A stretch of DNA of 64,000 bases from Eutreptiella sp. 'Long Island Sound 2002'. Taxonomy: Eukaryota; Euglenozoa; Euglenophyceae; Eutreptiales; Eutreptiaceae. A program made the position numbers and the translations under genes. The stretch covers positions 21,157,348 to 21,221,347 of the forward strand of contig OZ038387.1 in assembly GCA_964036045.1 (NCBI GenBank), given 5' to 3'. This document shows positions 1 to 11,220 of this stretch, in pieces. The notes below the pieces were generated by a model. The model ran no database searches. It was given only the letters and a program-made list of their open reading frames with translations, and had not been told where the DNA came from. How positions within the stretch are numbered: the first letter of the stretch is position 1; each line of letters starts with the position of its first letter.

Positions 1-3000
1 GCAGAAGCAGCAGCTGTGAGCCGAGGAACAACTGTCCCATCCCCACAGCGGCTGCAGACAAGTAATGTAGACTGAAAACCTGAAAACCCAAGGCATTGCG
101 CACACTCGGAAGTACCGCACGGCACACTCACTTGACCTGTATGGCCACCCCCCCGCCCCTCTCCCCCCCATCACTTGAGTGATTCTGTGAATTGCGTTAT
201 GGCCCTCATCAATGCCTAGGTCACTGAGATCTCGTCGCGGGCGTTGACTACGCGGATTAAGGGATTGGACATTGTGAATTGGGAGCCTGACCGACGGTCC
301 ACGGAGAGGCTGGTCGAAACGTTTTGTGGGGCCAAAGCCAAGTTCTCCAGCGCGGCTTCGTGCCAGAGCGCCGTCGACATTGGCCTGTTCAACATCGAAG
401 GCGAGAACCTCCGCGTCCGACCGTACCTCAAGTTCCACCAACGAAACGAGGAGATACGGCGAGGAGCGGTCGAGTGAGGGAACGTGAATCTCAGCGACGG
501 GGATGCGGACCCCGCACTCCGTCCCCCACCCACCCCAAACCACAGCCCGATCGGCATGTTATGAACTTAGCCCCCAAGCACAAACAACGGCATGGCAAAT
601 CAGCGTCTGTGTGCACGAGGCACACTTGTTCGTGACCGCCGGAGGCTTCAGGAGGTTTGCGGGCCATCTGCGCAAATCATTGCGCTTTGCGATGACGTGG
701 CAGTTCCCGCTCCACATGACATGAATCGGGGGTAACTGACTCAGACGGCGTATCATGCCCGTCCACCACCGCTCAGTTCGGGGCCCACCGCAGAACAGGG
801 CGGCACTGATTCCTTAATCGGATTTTGTCTGGCGTGCCTTGTGGCCGTGGAGCGATCTGGCCAGCGCTGCAGTGAAAGGCGTGCTCATTGTTTTGATGGC
901 GACACGAATGGAACGGTGATCGAGGCACTGATGCACAGCCCCCCCCCCCCCCGGCCAGGTTTGGCATAGAGAATAAAAATGCACTTATGCCTGACTGTGG
1001 AGTGCATTACCTCTGGTTTGCATTTGTCTGTTTTTTAATTAGGTCCCCCCCCCCCACCGGCAAAGTACAAGAGGGCCAAGCTTGTCCAAGGGCAGTATTC
1101 CTGCAGCGCCGGTGTTTAAGGGACCATGTTTTTTTGCTGCCCCAATCATGAGAGGAGATGTGGTGGGGGATTTCTTGAGGGCCGACAGTGTGATCAGCTT
1201 TTGTATCTCGGAGGCTGGGCTGTCCTTTAGGAATGAGGTGTGGTTTTTTTTTCAAGGGCAGGCTCATGTTTCAGATGCCGGGGTTAGCCCGTACCGACGG
1301 TGGTTGGCCGTCAACGGACGTCGGTCGGCCAGTAACTGACAGCAGTTGCACGTCGGCCGCTGCCTTGTTAAGGGCCCGGGTTCCACAGTGGCAGAGTGTG
1401 GCAATTTTGTTTGGCATGATCGACAGCCCTGATCTGAGGGTCTGTTGGGCTGAGAATGGACACGGAACTATTGGGCAGGAGCTATGAAACTCTGGAGGCC
1501 CTACCGGCACTGAAAGTGCACTGCAGACTTAAATTGCATGTGCTGTGCACAAGTACACCGCTCCCTCTTGCGTGACCCCATCAGGCGGCTGTTTTCCTGA
1601 CCACAATTTTTGTGGCGAGGCATGTCAGATGACATGTATGAAGAGGCGTTTGATCATGTCTGTGAGAGTTGTTCCTGCTGACAACAACACTTTGGTTGAG
1701 ACTGCAAACCCACTACCCTCTGGCTATCGTCCCATTCGCTGGTCAGCTGGTGGATGGATTGAAATTGAGGAGTAGGCGAATCAAACTGGGCAGCACAAAG
1801 GCATATTGCATAAAGGCCGCCGCTCCTAGTTCCATCACTTGGAAGCGCATGAGGTAAGAAGAAATTGAACAGTGCGGGTGAAGAGCTTTTGGTTGCAGAA
1901 TTCTGGTATGGGTGGGGTTTGGGTATGTTTCTGGTGCATTCCTTTCTGTCATACTGCGGGTCACGCACGGCCTGTCGAGGCATTGAATCCGGGCTGATTG
2001 TCATTTGCCTGGTTTGGCCATGTTTCTGGCGGGGGGAGGTGTTACAGGCTTGTGCAGTATTGCGTTGGCTGTGTGCAAGACCTGGGGTCTGGATTTTGTG
2101 CCAGCCAGAAGGGGCGTCTAATCACAGTGACAGGCACAGGGACGGCAGCAGTTGTCCCAAGCGGTGTCTCCGGGCAGCCGGAAGTACATGGACATTGATC
2201 ACCACCAAAGGGCAGAGATGAGCAACAACATTCATCTCAACGTTGACAGTAATCAGTGCTGCAACAGTTGTGGCAGGCAGGTGGGATATTGGGGGCGCCT
2301 TGAGTGCAGAGCACTGACCTTCTGTCCCTGAATGATGCTCCTGCGGCAACTGGATTGGGTGTACTGCCAGCTGCATCTACATGTAAAGGGCTTTTCAATG
2401 TTAAACATGCTATTCTGGGATGTGTTGCCGCCCTCATGGTGGTCCGGAGGCTGGACGGACGATTTTCGGCTTTTTTTTTTGGCTTCCAACTGGGCTAAGC
2501 TATGCAGACCTCCAGCCGGAGCTATGTTCGCAGAGAATCACAGGCCAGGCGTAAGCAGAAGCAGGCTGGCTGGTATATAGTAACCGGCATCAGGGCACAT
2601 CAGCAATACTGAGACTGCCTGCAACAGGAAGTGGGGTCGGAACAGCTTCCCTTGGAGAAGGGTTCCGGACCTTTCCTCTCTTGTCGTCACATGATGGGCA
2701 ACAGGACCCGCTCCTGCTGACTACAAGGAGCAGTGCAGGCACGAGTGGGATGTGGGTGGTTGGAATCAAGGCAAAAAAGGGATCAGCAAAAGCGGAAGGG
2801 CTGTCAACAGGGATTCCAAGGGAACGGAACATGGTAAGGCCCCTGCAAACCACGAGAATCTGTGGTGTGGCACCAGAAGATCACATGGTACAGGTGCACC
2901 GGAGGAGGCCATGGTGGGGCATATGTAAGCCCCAGTGAAAACGTTCTGGCACTAACCAAATTCAAGTAACAGGGCTGGGGAGGACTACATTGGGGAGGCA

Positions 3001-3142
3001 GACATTGCTCCGAGACCTTCTCCTGTGCCCCCAAGATCCTTCGCCCACACCACCGTTACCCTTGCGCTGGCACCCCCCCCCCCCCCACCCTTTAAAGACC
3101 ATTTCCACGCCAGACGCCCTTGCACTGCCACCCCACGCTGGT
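1..3142. other. No gene recognised
   Basis: Short overlapping open frames occur on both strands, but none shows a recognisable domain, a convincing codon pattern or a partner frame. Poly-C runs lie near 940-955 and 1047-1058. I see no RNA gene or transposon end here. Confidence 0.5.
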
Positions 3143-3480
3143 GCGTACCAAAAAGCCCCCCATTTTTTTTACCAAAAAATCCCCCAATTTGTACCAATTT
3201 GACCAAAAAAAAGCCCCACCCCATCTTTTACGAACCCCCCCCCCCAATTGGTACCAATTCTCCCCCCCCCCCCCCCCCCGCCTCATTTTTTCTACCAAAA
3301 AAGCCCCATTTGTACCGATTTTCCTGTCAAAAAAAACCCAATCCATACCAATTTTTACCAAAAAAACCCGGTAAGGTTTGGTTTTTTTTGGTAAGAATTG
3401 GGGTTTTGGGGGGGAAGAATTAGGGTTCTTTTTGGTAAGGTCTGGGTGTTTTTTTGGTAACATTTTTGGGTGGGGGCACT
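3143..3480. repeat. AC-rich then GT-rich low-complexity arms
   Basis: The stretch to about 3370 is built from variants of ACCAAAAAAGCCCC and TACCAATTT. It then flips to the complementary pattern GGTAAGGTTTGGTTTTTTTT up to about 3480. The two halves are roughly complementary, so single strands could fold back. Related GT-rich sequence recurs at 3630-3660 and 4686-5005. No coding signal is seen. Confidence 0.6.
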
Positions 3481-4026
3481 CGTGCCAACTCTCAATGGCA
3501 GTAATATAAAACTGTTGGGTTTGTTGACCTCTCCATGGGCTTAGTTTTGCCCAAATTTGGCGTCCGCGCTTTGAGAACGACGTGTTTCTCAATGGCCACT
3601 CCATGCTAACAAGCAGTAAGAACTGGGGTCTTTTTGGTGAGATTTGGGTTTTTTTGGTAAACCCATTTCAAACGCCGGATTTTGGCCACAAATTTCAAAC
3701 ACACAAATCACCTCGAAGAGAGGTTGTTAGATCAAGCGTAGGCGCGGATGCCATACACCCCCCCTTTTGGGGGGCTGTTCACGTAGCATACCCCAAGGCA
3801 TGATATTGGATGTTTAACCCCTTGTAAAATCGTTATTTTGCCCGAGAAAACAATCCCCCAATGGATTTTTTCATGTTGAGGCCTCTATCTCCGTGAAAAT
3901 GGATACCACATTTTAGGTGGGTGGGTGGGTGGGGTGTCAAAAGTTTGTGCCTTGAAGGGTTTGAACCAGGGCAAGGTAAAAAAAAAGCTCAACAGCTGAT
4001 CGGTTGGTGCCGGCGGTCGCCGTCCG

Positions 4027-4080
4027 GGAATCGAACATTTGCCGGACCGAGTGATGGGCGAGTGTTCCACCACTTGGCCA
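4027..4080 (-). other. tRNA-like sequence with Pol III A and B boxes (SINE head or tRNA pseudogene)
   Basis: On the minus strand TGGCCAAGTGG (4080-4070) matches the A-box consensus, and TGTTCGATTCC (4037-4027) matches the B box apart from its first base. The boxes are about 32 nt apart. The T-stem does not pair well, so a functional tRNA is unlikely. A tRNA-derived SINE head or a decayed tRNA fits better. Confidence 0.4.
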
Positions 4081-4261
4081 CTGATTGTTCATGTTGACGT
4101 TGACTAAGGGTTCCCCACTGTTTGTAGCTGCAGTCTACCACTGAAAAAAGCCAAACTGTGTGTTTTTGCCTACCTGTCTGCCTGCTTGATTGCCAGACTG
4201 ACTGATTGGCTGCTTGTCAGCCTCTATTCGAGGTTCCTTGCCGAAGGCAATAGAATTTTTT

Positions 4262-4505
4262 GTGCCCCCTTGAGTTGGGGATACTGACTCCTTGAATCCA
4301 CAAAGTTGTGTGGCCCCTCGAGTTGGGGATATGGACTCCCAAGCCTCAGTGTAGCCCCTTGAGTTGGGGATATGGACCCCACGCTTCGGTGTGGCCCCTC
4401 AAGTTGGGGATATGGACTCTTGTGTTTCGGTGTGGCCCCTCGAGTTGGGGATATGGACTCCCACGCTTTAGTGTGGCCCCTTGAGTTGGGGATATGGACT
4501 CCCAT
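4262..4505. repeat. 41-bp tandem repeat, about six units
   Basis: The core GAGTTGGGGATATGGACT recurs at about 4272, 4320, 4361, 4401, 4442 and 4483, with a mostly 40-41 bp period and a longer first interval. Units differ at several positions, so this is an aged minisatellite. The open frames through it follow from the repeat and are not called as genes. Confidence 0.85.
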
Positions 4506-4685
4506 GCTCCATACTTTACGTGCCTAGAAAATAAGGGATCCGCGGGTGTGCATATACCGACGCCCATGCAACAACAAGTGCTCAATCAGTTTGATCTATG
4601 TGGACGTTCTTTACGTGTTTCAATGCTTTGTGTTTGTCGTGCAATTATGTATGGGTGCAGGGTGTGGCAGGGTTGTCCAAACGTT

Positions 4686-5005
4686 TGGGTGGTGCAAAAG
4701 CTTTTTTGGTAAGGTTTTTTTTTTGAGGGGGCGGTGGTTTTGGTTTTTTTTATAAGTAATGGGGGTTTTTTTGGTAAGGTTTGGGGTTTTTTTTTGGTAA
4801 GAAATGGTTTTTTTTTGGTAAGAAATGGGTGGTTCTTTGGTAAGAAATGAGGGGGGGTTTGGTAAAATTTTCTATCCCTTGGGGGGTTTTTTTGGTAAAA
4901 ATGGGGGGGGGCTACAAATCAGGGTTTGTTTTGGTCAAAGGGGGGGGGGTGGTGGTAAAAAATAGGGGGGTTTTGGTGCATCGTGGGGGTTTTTTTGGTA
5001 CGCAC
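4686..5005. repeat. Degenerate GGTAAG/poly-T low-complexity tract
   Basis: Repeated variants of TTTTTTTGGTAAG with G-runs fill the tract. It has the same composition as the GT arm at 3370-3480 and is complementary to the AC arm at 3143-3370. No regular period or coding content is visible. Confidence 0.6.
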
Positions 5006-5009
5006 CACA

Positions 5010-7424
5010 CCCCAGGCAACCAAAAGGGATTCTCCTTCTTGTTGAATAGAGCATGTCCCAGCCGAGGGCTTTCGTGGGCTGCGGTAATGCGGAGATGTAA
5101 CAGGAGTTGCTGTTCACTCCGCAATGCGGCAGCAGCAGCAAGCGCTGCTGGGGACAGTTCGTGGGGACAACTATCCCTCCAAGAGGGCTGCCAGAGGCCC
5201 CATGACTTCAACAGGACGTGCCATCAGGCTTAGATCAGGTGTGGCTTCAAGATAAGGCGGTATGGCACAGCGAGAGGGCACAGACTGTGTGCCAGTTTTT
5301 TGAAACCATGAAGTTGTGTGTAGACAATTTGGTGATCGGCAGGTCAAACACGGTCAGTTGCGCCCAAGCACAGTGTGTATCAGCGCAATGCAATTTCGCG
5401 AAAGGCACAATCAATGGCCAAAAGGATTTTAGTCGATGTTTGATGTGGTTCCTTCTGTGCATCGTTCTGTGCTGCAGCAAACTAGGGATGCCATGCCCCC
5501 GGGGTAGGCAGTTGCCTTTTCTAAATTGCTGTCATTTGGCTTTCCGCTCCCGCACTCTGGAGCTGCTCCAGAGCACTGCCTCCAAACAGCGTTTCCCCTC
5601 ATTCACTGTTTACGCCAGTGGTTTAGCTGAGGTGTGAGCCAAGGTTCCCTATATCCGTGAGAGACTGGTGAGAGACCGGTGGGGGGCGGGGCGGGTTGGG
5701 AAGGATATGAATGTAGGGACTGTACACGGAAGTGGGCGTGCGCCGAGCAAAACATTCTCAAAGCTCATAAGCACAAGCATCTTCCCAATGATACAAGCGC
5801 CACTGCACAGGCCCTCACCACAAAGTAATTCAAATGCACCAATGTATTTTCTCACTTATGAGAGAGGAAATCTTGCCGTGATACCCAACCAAGCAGCTCC
5901 CATTGCAACAGAAAAAGCTGTGGTCAGGGTTTGTGTTTGGCGCGGGTTGTAAACAAATTACATTAATGAAACATAGCATTCACTAAAACTGTGAATTTCC
6001 GTTCCACTTGATTTTCAGTGCTAGGGGTTGTGCAAGAACCTGGGGCCATGGCTTGTTACATTGGACCCTGATGGTGTTTTGGTTTCTGTCATCAGTGTGA
6101 TTGCCTCAGGTGGATGTGTTGGATTTAAATTATGTGCATTCGCTCTGGGCAAAAGATTGGTGTGTGGAGGGTGCTTGCAGTGTTGGAGAAGGCCAAGCAA
6201 CATCAAGCTGTAGGGTCACCAGGATGGGAGCAATTGATTACATTTTGGGTATTCCCACGGATGCCCAAGGAACGAGATTGCAAAGACACTGAGCTCTGTA
6301 GACAGCATGGAGCATGGAGAGCAGTGCATACAAGTCTGAGCAGAACCGCCGGCTGGCTCATTGAGGCGGGGAGGTGGAGAGGTGATGGAACGGATTTGGG
6401 AGCCACACCAATAGAAGTTGTGGAGGAATAATAGGATAGGTTTGATGCTTGTTTGCGCAGCGTTTAATTCCAGCCACAACAATTGGTTTTTGCACTACAT
6501 GCAAACACAATGTGACCAAAATTTGAAGTTCTAAGGTTTTGTAGAAGTTGAATGATCAAGGCACATGCACACCATGATTCTTTTCGAATGGTTGGTGCTT
6601 TTACTACTATGAAGTGTTGCAACCAGCATTGGTAGGCAGGTGTTGTGATGCATGTACCCAAATCACATGCAAAATTCATCAAAGGATACCGAGACAGAGG
6701 GAACCCGGTCCATGTAAAGGTAGTTCAGATGTAGCAGATGCCTGCACCAACTTCACATGCACAATTATGAAACTGTGTAAAGTGATTGTAGGTGATGCCA
6801 TGTTTCTGTTGTTGATGAATCTGTTTGTATGCGTTTTGGCAAAGGGCATGTTTCAATCATGTGGGCTGTACAACAACAATTGGTCTGCTTGCCAAAACAC
6901 ATCGAAAAACTGCTCTGGATGTCTTGGAATCGAGTGCAATTTAGTGCAATGTCCAATTTTTTGGAGGGTAAAGTGTTAAGAATTAATCACATGGAATATT
7001 CAAAAATTTGCAAGCAAGAATAAAGCTGCATGGATTCCAGAAAAAATGTTATTTTCGTGGACAAAGGACGTTCTCACAAGAAAAACGGTGTTTCGCCCCA
7101 TGGGCATATGGTATCAAAGACTTGCAAAGCCTTGGCTAATCCCAACTACAAGCCGGGTGGATTTTGAAATTAAGGAAACTGACAAAAAATTGCCATCTTC
7201 AATTGCAAGGCCCAAGGGAGTAAATGGACAAGTGAGCTTATCATAGGCCATAGTAAGGGTGAATCCTCCCCCCTCCTTTTTACAACCCTTGCCTATTTGT
7301 AACCCCCCTCCCGTTTATAGCCCACATCCCCGGAGATCCATGCCACCAAGGTATTAATAACCCCCCCCCCTTTTCAGGACACAAGCATAGAACAAGAAAT
7401 GTATTGCTAATAATCCGTAATCAG
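5010..7424. other. No gene recognised
   Basis: AT-richer unique-looking sequence. Open frames here are short and mutually overlapping, with no domain that I recognise. No tandem repeat or transposon terminus was seen. Confidence 0.45.
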
Positions 7425-7796
7425 TTACTTCTTCCAAAGCTGCATCAATGAGGCCCGTGTTTGTTTCTTAGCAAGGCGTTGTTCCTTGGCATTCTCACAC
7501 TCAACAGCACGCTTTCGCTGGAACCAAATCAATGCATCATTGGGATCCTATTGATAACCGCGGAGTCTCAATTCAATGTGGCTACCATCAAACATGGGCC
7601 AAATGTAGCCACGCTTCTTGAATGACTCAGCACTAATCACAACTGAGAGAGCATGTTCGTAGGCAGCGGCTGTCAAATGAGTGCCCACAATGGGGCGCTG
7701 CGCAATAGTGAGCTTAAAATTTTGTTTCTCACAAGCCCACTCATTAGCCACACGTTGATAATCATGCTGGTATACAAAAATAATATCACAATCCAA
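7425..7796 (-). pseudogene. Broken coding fragment of an unrecognised protein
   Basis: A frame reads from 7796 through a single in-frame TAG (7548-7550) and continues in the same frame for about 40 more codons to TAA at 7425-7427. The part after the TAG is charged and helical in character (…NAKEQRLAKKQTRASLMQLWKK), which looks like a true protein C-terminus. On the minus strand the open stretch may begin at a splice acceptor: a T-rich run followed by ACCAG lies near 7767. I do not recognise the family. A CAG-to-TAG change would explain the break. A transposon-derived fragment is possible. Confidence 0.4.
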
Positions 7797-8550
7797 TTAT
7801 TACAAAATTGGAGTCAGCCCACCTGGAATTACCGCTATAGAGGTAAGGTAAAAGAGCCATTTAGTGTACCAAATCTATAAGACTGAAACTGCCAGCTGCC
7901 ACTCATGCTGATGATTGTAAATTGGCAATGTTTTAGGTGAATTGTTGAAGTTTTTAATTGTTTCAGGGCCATTATTGAAATTTGGATTCTGCCTGGAGAA
8001 ATTGTTCCTCAATTGACCTGCGTAAGCGCCGCCGGATTTGGGCTGCGCTACTTCTTGTGCCATCTTGGAGGCAGAAAAACAAGGGTATTTGACGATGGAA
8101 TTGTAAATTTTTGGAACGTGCAGAACATAATTTTTTTGTTGTTGTGATCCGGTATTCTAGATGCGTCAATGCAAGCGAAGAGCCACTCCTTGGTTGAAGG
8201 AGGTCCTCAACCCGCCCAAAAAAGGCAAGCAGCAGCACAAAAGGCCGATACGGGTGTCGAAACCTCCCTCCCTGCTTGTATATGTCTTCCTGTAACACTT
8301 AGGGCATAGCCATGTCAGAATCTATGTTGGTTGCCTGTTTCTCCTTTGCACACTCATGTTGCTTCTTGTGTGCCATTTTAGGTGTAAATTATTATGCGAT
8401 CTCAGCATTTGATTCCGATCCCAGGTTTCGATCCCAAAATCATTTCCGATTGCAAATTTTAGTTTTCTTTTTGCATTTATGATGTTGCATTGATTTCGTT
8501 TCGATTCTGCGGTTGGCCAGCATTTGTTTTAAAATTATTTGGTTTTCTGA
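7797..8550. other. No gene recognised
   Basis: A 108-residue minus-strand frame (7972-8298) is present but shows no recognisable motif. The sequence is otherwise AT-rich without clear structure. Confidence 0.35.
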
Positions 8551-11220
8551 TTCGTCGATTGGCTGCTGCTGTGTGTGTGCGCGCGCGCCGTCGTTGGTCG
8601 CGCCAGCCAATCGAATACCCTTCCAGTTTGGTGCTAATAGTGTTAGATCTATCCTGTTGCGGAAATGGATACGAATTGGAAGCTAGGGCAACTCCTGTGG
8701 AAGATAGAAGGCCCGGAGCTGCGATTTGGCTAAACCTTGGGGTGGTGCCTCCGCCCACACCGGCTATCGGTCACCGACTCGTACACGTTAATGGGCGCAT
8801 CTGTTTCGGCAGTGCCGCGCCTACGTGTATGGGGGATCACAAGTCCCTGGAAGCTGAAGGAGCCCTAGTGGAAGAGGAGTTAAAGTGGAAGTGGTTGAGG
8901 TAGGCGCACCGCTGGTCGTGGGATACATTGGTTGTTGCCTTGCAATTGGATTCCATTGGGGTGCCACACCATATATGGTTTTGAGGTCTCATGCATTCAT
9001 TCTAAGAGTTGACATTGCATTTGTCATTCATGCATGGTTCATTTGTGTCCTCATGGTGTGACTCAAACTTGGTGGTGCCCATGATTCCATGGTCAAGGTG
9101 AACATATGGCGTTTTCTTCTCCGCAAGGTGGATTTGGTGCTTTCCCTCACCCTCCCTCTCTCTTTCAATTCGTCATACTCCTCAAGAGGTAAATTGACCA
9201 TTTAACGTGCCATGCGACCGTTGTCTTTGATCCTTTGAGACTCTCGGGCTCTTTCATTTTTTTCAAGTGCCCGTGGTTTGGGAGTTATCCAATTAAGTCA
9301 TGCCCTGGTTTTGCCATCTTATGATTAGACTCAAGGATAGGCATTGGTCGAGCTTTCGCTACTCTCTCTCCAAGTGCATGCATGCTTTCTTGGGTCAAGG
9401 CTAGGTGAAACTCTCTCCCCATGCATGCCCTCTCTCATGGTGGATAGGTCAATCTCTCTCAAGGGATTTGGTTGGGGAATACCTCTCCTCGGGCATGGAC
9501 AGGTGACTTTCTCTCCATGCACGTGCTCTCTTTGGATGGAGGTTAGGTCCCATGAGTAGCCCGGGAGGCCATTAGCCTATTGTGTGCTTCTTTGCCCAAG
9601 AGGTGGATATCCATTTTCAATGGTGTATTGCTCATTTGCTAATTTGGCTTAGATTAGTTGTTGATCCTAAGAGCTAACCGGGTCATGGTTTGGTGCCTTT
9701 GTTGGTGCGTTTACATGCCCCATGTTACCATGTATGTGCATGTGCAGTTCCTTCCCTCATGTTGGTATAGCCAAGACGTCCGGAGACTCAAGTGTGACTC
9801 AATTGCTCTTTGGCGATGGCCCGACGGCGGTTTCAATCATTTCTTTCCACTCCTCCACCCCCGGTGAGACCATCCTTGTCGACAGGTAGAAGTAGTGTGA
9901 ATTTTGGTTTACACTTTTGCATGCAAGACATTAAGTGCATAGGATGATGCCCGTGCCTATGAACTCTCAATTCTTGCATTGCATGTGGTCCGACCGGAAG
10001 AGTAGGTTGAGTCTTACTCGCGCTTGTGAATTTGCTTTCTTTTTCTCAAGGGTGGACCAGTCAGGAACCATTTGAACCCTCCTTGGACCCGTGCTCATTC
10101 CGTGTGGACTAGTGGACCATTTGGACCCGTCGTGCCTCATTTGTGGACCCGTGTTTGACTATTGTTGGACTGTGGCTCATTTGTGGATTTTTGTGGACCA
10201 TTAGTGAACTTTGGTGGCCGGTTGTTGGATCATTGTTGGACCGTATTGGATTCTTGGGTCATTTCGTCATTGGGCTTTCAATTGGAATTGTTTGTGTCAT
10301 TGCCGTGCTCTGAGGGACTTGAGTGGGTTGTCAGCTTGGAAATCTCTGCTGGTTTTATTGGTTGGAAATTGGGAAAAAATTGAAAGATTGACCCGGTTCA
10401 AGTCACCTCAGGGGCAAATCGTTGTTTATGCAATGCCCACACGCGTGTGGATTTTGCATAAACACTTCCCTCTGCCAGACAAGCCGAGCAACAAGCTTTG
10501 CATTATGTGTCAATGTGTGGCGAACCTCAGCAGTGGACGACAAGGCGCCAAACAACTACGTGTGCACAGGAACATGCTGGCCGGAATGATGGAGCGCTAC
10601 TGGTATGTTTCACATGTGCAACACATCAAGACTGATGGCAAATGACAAGTTGAATGCCAATGCCAAACCTCAATCAGTTTGTTATTGGCTCGGGTAAAAA
10701 CATCCTTGACAACCTGGGTAACATGTGCAATTGCACTATCATATTTAGCAAATTGGCTGGGGGCTAGTTGCGGACCATCCAATTTGTATCAATTACACCA
10801 CACTTTAGGAATGTCACCATAGCGTCTTTGTTGTACTTTGCCTTTTCCGTCGCTGATGGCTTGAAATTGTCTTTCATTTTATATATGATGACAGGCTTGA
10901 TTAGTTGGCAGAGTGGCTGGTCGTTTTACTGAAACTTGATAGTGAGCCAGTCCGTTTTACTCCACATGAAATCTTGCTTTGTGAAGGGAGATTTGAGTAC
11001 TTCATTAGCCGTTCGCTTGTCATTGAGGCTACAGGTGTTCCGTTGCACGAAACTAGACGCAGTGTTAGACACCTCATCTAAGTTATATGTGTTCTGTGGT
11101 GCCACATTTGGGCCCGGCGCTGCACATACATTGTGGCAAACATTATGAAAATTCTGCACCTCTTTCTTAAATTGATCCGGAGACTTTGTCCTGCTTTGCT
11201 TTCCGCTCATATCTCCGATG
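8551..11220. repeat. Dispersed ~2.7-kb duplication, copy 1
   Basis: Starting at the TCGTCGATTGGCTGCTGCTG boundary, the sequence is nearly identical to 21818-24790 at the far end of the window. Shared stretches include the TTGGTGCTAATAGTG segment, the CT-rich middle and the minus-strand gene remnant near the right end. Copy 1 lacks a ~300-bp insertion that copy 2 has at 22810-23112. Its right end is cut at about 11220 by satellite block C, whereas copy 2 continues into more of the gene. This looks like a dispersed transposable element or a segmental duplication. Confidence 0.8.
10630..11220 (-). pseudogene. Truncated unknown gene in duplication copy 1
   Basis: Minus-strand coding fragments are conserved between the two duplications. 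One covers a segment containing HIGDMSGKQSRTKSPDQF through to WSKTDWLTIKFQ, and another lies at 10597-10782 containing ANNKLIEVWHWHSTCHLPS. A stop (TAA) separates the two in both copies, so there may be an intron or a frame break. The upstream part of the gene is missing because block C starts at about 11221. The long minus-strand frame that runs on into block C is an accident of its stop-poor composition. I do not recognise the protein; a transposon gene is likely. Confidence 0.45.

Noticed and set aside
3370-5005. Telomere-like repeats
   Set aside because: The G/T-rich tracts have no constant unit such as TTTAGGG or TTTTAGGG.
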